Numbered from the stretch's first letter, positions 12,001-23,398 are shown. The stretch: DNA of 64,000 nt from Labyrinthula sp. Ha (GCA_015227615.1 JAALGZ010000028.1:434001-498000), one strand, 5' to 3'. Numbers and translations are program-made. The notes: generated by a model not told the origin, from the sequence alone.

Positions 12001-12399
12001 CTTTGTCTCTGATCTGCTAACCCGCTGGGCTAAAGAAGAAGAAGAGAGCAGTAACAGAATAACACGTTGCTCTATGGATTTTAAACTGGAGGATGAACAA
12101 ATTCCTACAGAAGAAGAGTTAGCATTTGAAGGTCAAACCTCTGCAGTTCGAGGTGGAGAAGAAGAACTACATAAAGATATATTTTCAGTGGACGTCTCTG
12201 AAGTGGAGTTCTCAGAACATCCTCAATACTTGGAATATGAAAGGACATTGGTTAACAGAATGCGAAGGACGGTTGATCCGGAAACTAATACTGATTTCCA
12301 ATCAAGGCCTATTTCTATCACTACAAATTATTCGGAGATTAAGGAGTTCTTATTCTCTGAACATATCCCCTAGTTATCCCCATTTTATTCAAAAAAAAA

Positions 12400-13930
12400 A
12401 CAACAAATTCGATGTTTCTGCAGGCACAATCAGTAAGAAGCAGAAGGAATTACCTGCAGATTTTATAGTGGAATGCACTGAAATGGAAGGCTTATTTTAT
12501 TTTCAGGAGAAACTTGTTATTCCGCGAAGTCTATTTGGCCACTTATTAGTAAAGAACCACATGGACAAGTATCATCCATCCTTAGCAGCGGAGAAGAAAT
12601 CGATCTCTAATGTTTATTTTCACGGGATCCGCAAGAGTGAATAGCTGAAGCTGTTGAAGCCGTTCCGACAAAGATGATTACACTCCCAGAGGGAGCCTCA
12701 TATTCTGCGGCGCCCATATAATCTCACACATCTCGCTAAGAAATCGTGTGAGATCCTCAGGACTTACTATCTGTATGTAAACAAAACTGGTTACATATTA
12801 GTACTTGTGGATTCATGTACCAGGAAGCTGAAGTTATTTTACTCAGAAGCGCCAACAGCTAAGGCCATGGCCAACGCCTTAATGCAGTGGCGTTCCGACC
12901 TCGGTTTCAACAATTATTTCTTGGTGATAACTGATAATGGTTCACATTTTTCAAATCACTTGCTCAAGGCACTAACAAAAAATATAGGGTTCGAGCAAGG
13001 GTTCTCGGTGGCATACTCACCATGGAAAAATGGCTCGGGTGAAGTGGTAAATTCAGCTATCCTTCGCTGCATGAAGAGCCTAACCTCCAAATACAGACTC
13101 CATGAGTCTGAGTGGCCAAAATTACTTACTATTTCATATGTTATAAACAACAGACCATCTAATGAAAGGCTAAATAAATCTCCCAACAAGTTGTTTCTAT
13201 ATTACAAGCTTACTACACCTCTTCTCCAACAATCTCCTAAACATTTTTTCGATTTCATTAGCCAACAACGTTAAGGAGCCACTGGATGTTGCTACGCTTA
13301 TTGAGGAAGCTGATGAAATTATGAGTATTATCGAGTCCGTACAGGATGAAGTTTATACGGAGGTCAAATTTAAGCGGGCTATGGAGAACAGTCGTCAAAA
13401 TAAGAAGAGGAAAGTTATATTCTAATCTTTGCAGGGTGGCTATGTACTCGTTTCTGAGTATGGAACCCTTAATGCAAAAAAAATAGACGTGCCTTAACTG
13501 GATCGGTCCTTATCAGGTCACAAACATTATTAGTAAAGATGTCTATGAAGTAGAAAGCATCGTAGGGAAGAGAAGAATTATTTGCGCTTCACAATTATGG
13601 TTTTACTCAAATGAAAGGCCCTTTGGCAACAAAAACCTTAAGGCTCTATTCGTTCACAATTTTCAAAGCCTAGAAATCATAAGGATAAAGAAGATTCAAT
13701 TATTCTCATCCCCTTGAGTTGAATACAGTGTGTGCGTTTCTTGGCTTGGTTTTCAGTTGAAAGCGATACATTGGAACCGCTGGATACAATTTACCGTGAT
13801 GTTCCCCTACTAGTACGGGATTTTGTTAATAAAATCAAAAACAAATATAGGAAAGATGCACTATTATCCCACTTACAAAAGTTGGACGCTACTTCTCAGA
13901 GGGGGAATACAAATATTAGAAGAGCAACCT
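12400..13930 (+). pseudogene. E1 integrase and chromodomain region
   Basis: Integrase core with VITDNGSHFSN and YSPWKNGSGE, preceded by the zinc-binding-type segment around HMDKYHPSLAAEKK. A chromodomain-like end (13690-13900) is shown by WFSVESDTLEPLDTIYRD followed by an F-V-N-K helix, as in chromoviruses, where it steers integration to marked chromatin. Confidence 0.8.
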
Positions 13931-13979
13931 TTTGAACTTTAAAGCAACTTCGAATTTTGACTTAAATGAAAAAAGAAAT

Positions 13980-14180
13980 ACACTGGGTTGGCTTGATGAG
14001 GAAAAGAACATTTTATGTTGCCTTCTAAAAAAACTTTGGCTGTGGAAATTAAGACAAATACTACATGGAGTTTCATTTACCATACCGAACTAAGCAACAA
14101 GTCAATACCCAGATTCAGAGTATTTTAAACCTCCAGGCTATTAGTATGTTCTACAATTTGAAGTTTGATTTAATTGAAGC
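13980..14180 (+). pseudogene. E1 SANT/Myb-like region
   Basis: LGWLDEEKNILCCLLKKLW followed by a segment with TKQQVNTQIQSILNLQAI. The spacing of tryptophan, acidic and leucine residues and the Q-rich third helix fit a SANT/Myb fold. Close counterparts are at the same place in E2 and E3. Confidence 0.55.
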
Positions 14181-14499
14181 TCGCGAATATTTGTGCACTG
14201 AGCTTGGAATCAATAAGTTTCACAAGAACTTACCAGGAAGATCAAATATGTTCTCAGAGAAATATGTCTTTTTAAATCAGTTCAAGAAAATTTTATACAA
14301 AGGGAATTATGAAGATCTTTCCATTCCTTATTTTTGAAGGATTAACGATTTACGAAATATACAGCTTTTACTTTCTGAAGTTAATTTAGAAAGTGCTCAG
14401 TGTTTTATAAAGAAAGATAGTCTTAATATTTTTATTCTAGAGAAGAAGTTATCAGATCATACTTCACAGTTGGAAGAAATTTATATTCACAATAAAGGA

Positions 14500-15330
14500 T
14501 CTTTGGACAATTTTTATTCAATTATTAGCATCAATGATGATTTTTTGGACTGCTCTTAGCAGCTACTGGTGCACAGTTAGAGGTTCTGAGGAAAGTTCAG
14601 GTTTATTTACTACTTCTAGCTCCCAATATTCTATTTCTGAGGACCAGTTTTCGGTCTCGGTGGAGTTTCACGATGAAGATGTAGTTATCACATTATTGGA
14701 CCTCGATAAAGTCTCCAAGGTTATTTTAAACTATCAGGGTGGAAACTTATTCCAGATCGCTGGCACGACGTTAAAGATTTATTTCAGACCTGCTCATTCT
14801 AGAGTTATTTTGGAAAATGTATTCAGCATGACCTATTCACATCCTACAAGAAGCTCGGATGTATACACCCTAGTCGTAATGGATCCGCCATGGAAAGTTG
14901 GCGTTACAAATCCCACTAGGGGTTGCTCTAGATTACCCAACTATCTCTCTAGAAAAATTCTCAAAAATTACTTTACCTTTAGTCAATTATCTGTATGGCT
15001 CACTTCTCTTTATTTGGGTAACCAATTATTCATACTTTACAGTACTGAAGTGGGCTAACTCTCTCAAGTATTTTCTGGTCGATAGCATTACATGGATTAA
15101 ACGAAATAATTCTGGCAAGTTGCACAAAACTCCTGGCTATATCCTGCAACATAGCAAGGAGATTTGGCTCGTATTCATACGAAAAGAAAACAAGAAATTA
15201 ACTTACTCTGACACCTTCTTCGAGATATTCGCTAAAGGACATTCTAACTTAATTTGGGCGCAGCCTGAGAAGCAATCGGTGAAAACTGAATTATTCTACT
15301 CACTGTTGAACCGAAGTTTTCCTTAGCATA
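14500..15330 (+). pseudogene. E1 MT-A70-type adenine methyltransferase region
   Basis: Contains the MT-A70 catalytic motif in LVVMDPPWKVGVTNPTRG, then the family landmarks YPTIS, LLFIWVTNYSY, ITWIKRNNSGKL and LQHSKEIWLV. In cellular MT-A70 proteins D-P-P-W is the N6-adenine methyl transfer site and the later motifs shape the Rossmann core. It is the last module before the 3' LTR. Confidence 0.85.
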
Positions 15331-15456
15331 ACAAAATTAGGTTTTTTGCACGTACTAACAATGTGGGCTGCAACTGGACAACAACGGGATTAGACCTTAC
15401 ACCATCTTTTGACGTGAACTATTTCTAACCCTGTTGGATCCCTTATTTCGGGAGGA

Positions 15457-15661
15457 TCTCTCTCCCAGTTTTGGGTTACTGTTCCTATGTCCGGAAATTG
15501 TGGAGAGCTTACTTGTACTATGGTATTTGTTATAAATCTAAGGTAACCCTGTAATAGTTATCGTTTGGCATACCGTATCGCTTAACCGTTAACACACAAT
15601 CTAACAAAGAAGGACTTTCCAAATCTCTAAATCCAAAGTCACCGCGACACAAGATAAATAC
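15457..15661 (+). repeat. E1 3' LTR
   Basis: 205 bp, starting TCTCTCTCCCAG and ending GATAAATAC, directly followed by the AGTAC target duplication. It differs from the 5' LTR mostly by transitions. Confidence 0.9.
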
Positions 15662-17610
15662 AGTACATAAACTAATTGCCCAAAATATTTTTTGGTGTAA
15701 AAGTAATCATTCAAAAAAACCAACTGGCTGTATCTAGGGTCCTTCATCGTGCTTACCGTTAACTATTGGATATTTAAATATGCCAATTTTTTTAACGTTA
15801 TTAACGGTAAAGTATCCTTAACGGATCGGAAATTAACGGTAAGTAAAAATTCTGATAGCCTTTATTGTTCCCAAAAATTTTTAACAATTTAATATTCAGT
15901 CCAAAATAATATCCTAATAATATATTATATCTATATTATTGCTATAAAGAAACTAAACTGAAGCAAAAGCTGACTCAAAAGTAGATGCAACATGGAATCA
16001 ACATCATTTGCAAATTTTTACATACGAAAATTTTCTTATAATTACTACCCTTACGTTTGAATTTATCTCTATCTGAGCTAAAAATAACTCCTAAAAAAAT
16101 TTAAATATTTAAAATACCTTTTCTAAGTAGTTTTAAAGAATTAATTCTTCTCACTAAGAGAAAATGCAACTGAGAAAATAGAGGTAATACCTTGGCCATG
16201 TCAAGAATTTTGCATAGTCTTCAAATAGAAATGCTTGTATCTTGACCTGAACTTCTTTTAAAAAAAACTATGATATATCACTGGCACAATATTTAAATTT
16301 ACTATACATTCAAGGAATGTAATTTTGTTTTTCCATAAGTTGATTACGAGTTATGTGCATTTTAATACCCGAACATCAAGATCAAATCTATCATAGGAAT
16401 ATTTTCCTCAGTAAAAGCCATTTTCTCAGTCAATACTTCTTCTTTTTAAACCAAATAAGATTTTAAGATGCTTTAAATATTTGTTCCAAAATATTATAGC
16501 TTTTGTATTTTCTTTTACTGTGAAATACTAGGGTTAAACTACTTATTTCTATGTTTCTAGAATATTGGTCAATTTCAAGTCATATTTTGGCTTCTCTTAT
16601 ATCTACCTTAATTTTTATGTGGAACACTATTATAAGTTATAATACTTGTTTTAAAATTTTTTTTCTACCCACTGGCTTTTAAAAAATTTGTGTTTGAAGA
16701 CTAAAAGATACTTTTCTATTCTGTTCTTTTCACGTCATCCGGTATTTTAGAACAATCTCTAAATAATTGCAAAGATCTTTTCTCAATGAATTTTTGAATA
16801 TATTAAAAACAAAATACATTTTTAGAAAGGTCTTTTAAACATTTTTTAGCCATATAAGATAATATAGGATGTGAAAAGAATAAATACATGTAGAATCCAA
16901 AATATCACCACAATATCGCACATCCATTTTATATCGATCAGAAAACCATAAAAAAAGGTTAACCGATCTCTGTACACTGACAACGTTCGCTCTTATATTC
17001 AATTTAAGCCTAGTAGTGAATAATATTGTTTTATGGTCTTTGTTATTACAGGCTGTTGGAAACTTTATCAAAGATTTTTTCAAAAATAAGTATAATGGCC
17101 ATAAAATCAACAACACCTCTTCAACTTTTCTACAAAGCTCAAAACGTATTGCAAACTAGAACAATTACTTACCCACATAATAATATAGAGGATTAAAACT
17201 ATATAAAGCATAAGAAAACGATGATTATTGAAAACATAAAATATAGTATTTGTTAGATTTTGTCACGAAATCTTCCTCAAATACAATATTATCACCCACA
17301 ATGTGTTTCAAATTAAGAAAACTTTCCAACCATGTATTTTATCAATGTATTTCATAAGAATGGATACTTTAAACCCTAAAAAAGCCAATTTTATGGGGGG
17401 GTTCACTAAGTTTACAGATCTCTAAAGAATATACATTCAAACGTAACATCACAAAGAATAACTCTATAAATAATCTGATTCTTCTCAGATCCTAAGAATT
17501 CATTATATCTGACTTCTCAAACTGTTTTTCGTGATTTTTTTATCTAGTTAACTGTAACTGAGCTAACCTTTACGCAGAAAAGTAAAATGTTGAAAATCTG
17601 CACATCTGAA
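15662..17610. other. array spacer, unit 1, left part
   Basis: AT-rich sequence matching 38823-39199 plus 46939-48541 of unit 2. The only open frame of note (16835-17116, minus) is not kept in the other copy, so I see no supportable gene. A cluster of TTAACGGTAA motifs lies at its left end. Confidence 0.75.
15753..15842. promoter_or_regulatory. cluster of TTAACGGTAA / TTACCGTTAA motifs
   Basis: TTACCGTTAA at 15753 (inverted), TTAACGGTAA at 15801 and 15833, plus a partial TTAACGG near 15819. The cluster is kept in unit 2 at 38941-39032. AACGG is the core of Myb binding sites, so this may be a regulatory cluster or part of an old repeat; nothing here shows which. Confidence 0.35.
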
Positions 17611-17833
17611 TGTTGAAACCAAGAGAGGAAACGGCCCGGAGAAACTTCTCAGGGAAACTGTTCGGGGAAATGGCCCGGAGAAACTTCTCGGAGAAACTGT
17701 TCGGGGAAACAGCTTGGGTTAACGGCTCGGGGAAACGGTTCGGGGAAACTGCTCGGAGAAACCTCTCGGACGGAAGAAGACAGAATTAATTAATAAAAAA
17801 GGAATAATTCTCAACTCGCCTATTCGTGGAACA
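17611..17833 (+). repeat. Copia 5' LTR with internal short tandem array
   Basis: 223 bp, about twice the 3' LTR. The extra length is an array of about 15-bp units of the form CGGGGAAACNG/CGGAGAAACTT between 17630 and 17770. The first about 45 and last about 70 bases match the 3' LTR. Confidence 0.88.
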
Positions 17834-17868
17834 GGTTAAGAGTCTAAACAAAAAGGAAAAAACTGAGC

Positions 17869-18650
17869 ATGGCGAGTGGAAATGAGAGTAGATTACCGAA
17901 GTTTAAAAAACTGGCAGCAGGAGGCGACATTTACGAATGGATGTCGCAGCTCCAATTTCATTTTGAAGCTCTGAGTTTGTGGGACCATGTAAGTAGTGGG
18001 GCGGAAATTGTCCTCAAGGAAGGTGACACGGAAGAAACCCGAGCAACGAAAAGAGCAATCTGCAAACGTGACATGATTTTAAGCTTGGAATCGGAGTTGT
18101 CTGTAGCCGTGAGACATCTGGAATCGGCAGATCAAATGCTTGAGCGTGTGAGAAAAATGTTTGTTGGTTCAATTTTGAGTCAAAAGACGAGGATTCGTGC
18201 GGACTTAGCAAAATTGACATTTCAACACGATTACTTCATCTTCATGATAACGTACCAGCCACTGGTGGCACAGCTACGTAGCTTTAATGGGGTTTTCAGT
18301 GACAAGGCTCTGTCAATGCAATTTTTGGAAAAACTACCACGATCACTAGCTCTCATCACGCATGGGTTGAAAGAGCATGAGGAAAATGCTGAAATTAATG
18401 AACAGGATGTCTGGATTCATTCCTACGATGGTATTCTCAACTACTTGATCGACACTGGGTTGTTCGATGCAAGTCGAAAGCAACTCAAGAAGGAAAGGCA
18501 GGAACAAAAGGTGTTGTTGTCAAGGAAAACAAAAAAGAAGCCACTGGACAAGTCAACGCTCAGGTGCCACAAGTGTAAGAAACCGGGCCATTTCAGACGT
18601 GAGTGTCTTTTGAACTACATACCAGACAAAGAAGCATCAGCGGAGAAGTG
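17869..18650 (+). pseudogene. Copia Gag region
   Basis: About 260 residues with a Gag-polypeptide (UBN2-like) helical body and, near the end, a CCHC zinc knuckle (CHKCKKPGHFRREC) that would bind genomic RNA. The usual Copia layout. Confidence 0.85.
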
Positions 18651-18689
18651 AAAACAACAATCATGGATGTGTGCTAAAGTGAGTGATGG

Positions 18690-21600
18690 TTGTGGGAGTT
18701 TCTTCTTAGACTCTGGATCGATGAACCATGTGTGTGGAAGTCTAGAATGGTTCACGAAGATTAAGAAGGCAGAACCGCAACAAGTGTTGACTGCAAATGG
18801 TTTTGTGTCTTACAATCAAGTGTGAACTGTGGAATTGGAACTAGAAAATGGACTACAAGTTAGACTGAACGATGTTGGTTTCTGGCCAGCTGCTCAGAAT
18901 TTGCTGTCTGTTTCTGCTTTGGTGAGGAAAGGGCTCAGTGTCAGGCTTTCTGAAACGTCTGCAGAGATTCGACAAGGAACTTCGACCTTGTACAAGGCAA
19001 CTTTGGATGGGGACTTGTTTCCTGGGAAAGTGAAAACAACTCGTGTTCCAAAGGTTTCCATGTTGTCGGCTCACGTGTGGCACTGTCGTCTCAATCACTG
19101 TAGCCAGAGTTGCCTAGAAGAGACGCTGAAAGGTGTGGAAGAATTGACTGGTTTGGTGGAAAAATCTGTTTGTACCGGATGCATGGAAGGAAAGATGCAC
19201 CGAACCCCGGTGAGTAAGAAGAAGTCACCAACAGAGTGTCAAGTTCTTGAACTTTTAGTAGCTGACTGTGTGGGACCTTACAAATTGTCAGTGGATCGGA
19301 AAAGAGGTGCATTGGTTGTTGGAGACGCCAGGAGTGGGTTCCTTTGATTTCTACCTTTCACTCAAAAGTCGGAAGTCCCAGATCTGCTTTCTGGTCTTTT
19401 GCTGAAATGGGAAGGATGTTCCCAGGACAGTTGTGACTGATTCGTATGGACAATGATACCGAGTTTTGTAACAAGAGGTTTGACGATTCTTGCGAGAAGA
19501 ATGGTCTTACACATTAAACGTCTTTTTCTTACGTGCATGAGTTAAATGGACGCACAGAAAAGAACAACCGGATTGTGTTGGAAGGTTTGCGAACTCTTTT
19601 GTTTCAAGCAGAGATGGGCTTGGGATTCTGGATTTTTTCCGGAAAGGTGGCAGTGTTTGCGCAAAACTTGACGCAAGGTAAAAAATCGATCAGTCCTTGG
19701 GAATTGCTGTTCTAGCAAAAGCCAGATCTCAAGCGTCTTCGTGTTTTTGGTGTGCGAGGCTACGCCCATGTTGCAGGAGAATCCAGACGGAAGTTAGACA
19801 AGACAGGAGTACCCGTTCGTTTCCTAGGGTACGTAGAAGACTCAGTTGGGTACATTGTGCAACGTGAAGACAATGGCAGAATCTTCAACACAGCAACCTT
19901 CTTTTGTGACGAAACGTCATTTACAGCAAAGCAGCCAAAGATTGATCAGTGTTTGTTTGACCAGTTGAGTGACGAAGTGACAGACGGTTTTGAGTTTGAT
20001 CCAGTTGATGTCACAAACACGGGGGTGGTAACACTAGTCAATGTTGAAGGGGACGAAGAAGAAATTGCATGGGAGATCACGGAAAACACTGGGTCAATGG
20101 TAGACTTGCAGAGAGAAGCGGAAGAAGTAAGTGGTACCGAGGGTGTTGGCCAGATCACGACGGAAGAAAAGAGAAGCCGGAGTGACATTTCGACAGACAA
20201 CATTCTTCCAACAAAACTTCGGTCGGGAGCTTTGGTGTTCAAAGCACTGGCAAAATGTCTGTTCAATTACAAGGTGGCACTGGGGGCTAGAGAACAGCGA
20301 GAGTTTTGAAATTACAAGGAAGCGGTGAAAAGTAATGGAGACTGGAAAGAGGCCTACTTGCGTGAGATCAAGAAGCTAGAGAACATTGGAGAACTACAGG
20401 TGGTGTCTCGACCAAGCGATGTTCAAGTCTTGCCCTTTATGGAAGTTTTGACTGAAAAAGTGGACAACATCTCCGGAGAAAGAAAATTAAAGGTCCGATT
20501 AGCTGCAAGGGGAGATCTTCAACAAGACACACCATAGGAGGTCTTTAGTCCTGCAGCTGAAATCATAGAGATGAGGTTGTTCTTGATCATCATGAAGTCA
20601 GAGGGTTACTTTGTTCGTCAAGGGGATTGCCCTAGCGCTTACTTGAACGGGCGCCTGGAGAATCCTGTTTTTCTTGAGCTACCCTCTGGACATCCTACTA
20701 GAGACGAGGACAACAAGGATCTTGTGTATAAATTCCCTGCGAGCTTGTACGGTCTAGCGGTAGCAGGAAGAGTGTGGTACATTCACTTTAAGAACAGCAT
20801 CAAAAAGATCGGGCTGGAACCATTGATGAGATCGCCGACGTTGTTTGTTCGAAGGGGAAAAGGTCGATTAGAAGATGTTTACCTACTTCTGTACGTTGAT
20901 GATTTCTTGTTGGGCAGTAAAAGCTGCAGTGCTTTGGAGGAGTGCGAGAAATTTGTACTAGCGACGTTCAAGGTGAAGTGTACGAGTTCGATCAACAAGT
21001 TTGTGGGATTGGAGTTAACACACAATGACCAAGAGTTGGAACTGCACCAGGACGGGATGTTGACTGAGTTGGGAATCAAACACCAAGTCAGCAGATTGTT
21101 TGACAAGCCGATGATTTCAAACTTGAAGTGGAGAGAAGATTCCATCAGACTGTCCAATGTTAGAAAACTACAACAGATCTTCGGTTAACTCAACTACATT
21201 GCGGGATTGCCTAGACCAGATGTCGCTTTTACAGTCAACAAGATTGCTCGAAGACTTCATGACGGGACGAAGGAAGTCCTGATAGCTGCGAAACAGATTG
21301 TGGCTTACCTGATGAAGACGAAGCATTTGTGTTTGAAGTATAGGAAATGGGAACAACATGAGTGGGAAGTGGTTGCCTACACGGACTCTGCTTTTGCTGA
21401 TGATCCTAAAAAGTTCAAAAGTACAAGGGGGTTTCTTACTTTTTGTGAATGGCAATATGGTCCATTAGCGATCAAAAAAAACTCCCGTGGGTAGCAACAT
21501 CATCCAGCGAAGCTGAGTTCTTTGCAGCCTACGATTGTGCTCGAGAGCTGAAAAGCGTAGGCCACATTCTTGAAGACTTGTTTTGCAAATCTCTTTGGTC

Positions 21601-21880
21601 TGTGGTGATGTTGTCGGTCAACAAGGCTGTGGTGAACGTTGTCAATGGTACGGCACCAACAAAAATGACAAGACATCAAGGAAGTAAATTCTTTGCCTTA
21701 CAACAATGGGTGCAGGAGGGAATTCTTAGAGTGGATTACGTTCCAGGGCCAGAAAACTGGGCTGATGGCATGACGAAGATCTCTCCAGCTTTTGCAGCGT
21801 TCCAAAGAAGTGTTCTGGAGAGACGGGGGTGTGTTGAAACCAAGAGAGGAAACGGCCCGGAGAAACTTATTGGATAAAAG
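18690..21880 (+). pseudogene. Copia Pol region (PR, IN, RT, RNase H)
   Basis: Protease signature FFLDSGSMNHVCG near 18705; GAG_pre-integrase zinc segment WHCRLNH...VCTGCMEGK at 19080-19200; integrase to about 19730; RT with AYLNGRLENPVFLELP (20640) and the catalytic YVDDFLLGS (20890); RNase H with TSSSEAEFFAAYDCAREL (21500) and VDYVPGPENWADGMTK (21740). The integrase-before-RT order defines Copia. Confidence 0.9.
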
Positions 21881-21938
21881 AATATAATTAATTAAGACTT
21901 AAAAAAGAATAACTCTCAACTCGACTATTCGTGGAACA
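21832..21938 (+). repeat. Copia 3' LTR
   Basis: 107 bp, TGTTGAAACC to GTGGAACA, with no expanded inner array. Followed by the CTGAA target duplication. Confidence 0.88.
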
Positions 21939-23398
21939 CTGAAAATACAAAATCACTCAGTTTTTCTATAATCTTATCAAATTTTGTATTGAGCAACCAA
22001 TAACTATAAGAAAAGAATCTTTAAATGTGATTTCTGTTTTGATGAAGTTTTTAATATTTTCTTAAGAAAAGTTTATATCGGGGTAATTTGCAGTTTTTGT
22101 CAAGGTCAACCCGTGTAGTGTCTCTGGAAATTTTCGTCCATATCTTGAACAGATCTTAAACGTCAAGAAAAAGGATGGATTTTTATAAAACAACAAACAT
22201 GATTACAAAATGAAGTATTGTACATAGAGTTCCAAGCAATATATCCTATTTACGAGAATACAGAAACCTTACAAAAGGCTACTGTTAAATTGCAATTTTT
22301 TCTGAATGTGCGATAAAAAACAGTAAAACACTCGAAAAAAATGTTAGTCACATTTTATTAGTTATAATTTAGGCTTTCCTCAACTTTAGTTCCATTAAAT
22401 TTAAATAATTTTGCTATTAACCCCGCGATAGTAACTTGGATAAATGAAATTTCGTATTAAGATAACTGTAAAATAGTCAAAACTGGGCTACATATTAGTG
22501 AAATACAATGAAACTACCTTATTAGATTATTTAATATTAGTTCCCAGTAATTTGAAATATAGACAAATATATTTTGATGATCTTAATACTTTTAATAATG
22601 CAAATCTCAGTCATTCTAATTTAAGTTCCTAGTTATAAATAATAGTTTTCTCTTACCTCTTAAACATGAAATAGTATGCAAAACCTAGAATAATTTAAAA
22701 TATATATTACTATAAATATTTAGAGTAAATAAATTTTTGTTTTATAGAAAACTCGTATTTGAGACGTTTACATGGTATACTTAAATTGGAAAACTGATAT
22801 TCTTGTTTGTGCAAGTTAAATAAGCTAAACATGATTAATCAAATATTACTAGTATCATGTCAATGAGAATAAAATTTGCTTCTAGATGGTATTATTTAAG
22901 ATTTTTAACGCTTAGCAGATTTTCTTACTAGGTTGTATTAGCCTATAACCAAGTCCATATGAATCTTTTACGTAAGAGTTAATTATGGTAGACTTGGATT
23001 CAGGGAAATTAATTCAAATCATTTTAAACAGAGAATTTTATTTCATCTATGGTATTTATTCTATTTAGTTCAAAGTTAGAATTATTTAAAACTTTCCTAT
23101 TTTTGGTGTCATTATATTATTATTATTATCTACTGGTATTGTAATAGATAACTACTCACAAATAACCTGTAAATAGGATTAACGTTATTAATATTTACTT
23201 CCGGAGGTGTCTTGATCTATAGAATTTTCAGTGCAGCAAAATAGGATGAACTTTTATTGAACTTATGAAATGAAAAAAAAAATATTCCCTGAGGGAGAAA
23301 GACTAGTTAGAAGTGGGAGTGTTAGCTAAGCTGGGTAGTAGCAATATTCATTAAATAGTACCAGAACTAAGCAATGATCTTCTGACTTCACTTTGTAG
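21939..23398. other. array spacer, unit 1, right part
   Basis: Continues the spacer and matches 48537-49994 of unit 2. AT-rich, no long open frame on either strand. Short coding-like patches (near 22120 minus, near 23210 and 23290 plus) are too small or not kept between copies to call. Confidence 0.7.

Larger units (their letters stand above)
7598..15661 (+). mobile_element. E1, Ty3-like LTR retrotransposon with chromodomain and MT-A70 methyltransferase
   Basis: Full-length fossil: two 205-bp LTRs (7598-7802 and 15457-15661) and a 5-bp target duplication AGTAC (7593-7597, 15662-15666). The empty site is intact in unit 2 at 38850. Order of parts: Gag, aspartic protease, reverse transcriptase, RNase H, integrase, chromodomain, SANT/Myb-like domain, MT-A70 methyltransferase. 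A purine-rich stretch (CGGGAGGA) precedes the 3' LTR. The coding region is broken, with roughly ten interruptions. By eye the LTRs differ at about 17 of 205 sites, 15 of them transitions, so the insertion looks fairly old. Same family as E2. Confidence 0.93.
17611..21938 (+). mobile_element. Copia (Ty1-like) LTR retrotransposon
   Basis: Full-length fossil. LTRs at 17611-17833 and 21832-21938 start TGTTGAAACC and end GTGGAACA (canonical TG...CA). The 5-bp target duplication is CTGAA (17606-17610, 21939-21943), and the undisturbed site is in unit 2 at about 48535. Parts in Copia order: Gag with zinc knuckle, protease, integrase, reverse transcriptase, RNase H. The coding region is broken, with roughly seven interruptions. 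It is visibly richer in G and C than its surroundings and codes on the plus strand. Confidence 0.93.
3286..23398. repeat. tandem array unit 1 (about 7.2 kb native, interrupted)
   Basis: Native parts are 3286-4303, 4779-7597, 15662-17610 and 21939-23398. Each joins cleanly to the next if the solo LTR, E1 and the Copia element are removed, and the joins match the uninterrupted sequence in units 2 and 3. The unit carries small-gene copy 1, Roco copy A and the spacer. The stretch 3582-4303 between the two genes is AT-rich and I see nothing else in it. Confidence 0.85.

Noticed and set aside
14880-15000. Bacterial Dam-like or phage-type DNA methyltransferase in the Ty3-like elements
   Set aside because: The motif order (DPPW first, then W-V-T-N, then H-x-K-E, then K-P-D and L-E-L-F-x-R) is that of eukaryotic MT-A70, and the surroundings are retroelement genes.
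16835-17116. 93-residue open frame in the spacer, minus strand
   Set aside because: The matching place in unit 2 (about 47770-48050) has an indel that breaks the frame, so it is not kept between copies.
22100-22200. Short minus-strand coding-like patch (DMDENFQRHYTG) in the spacer
   Set aside because: Only a dozen residues, no continuation with short introns could be found, and no family is recognisable.
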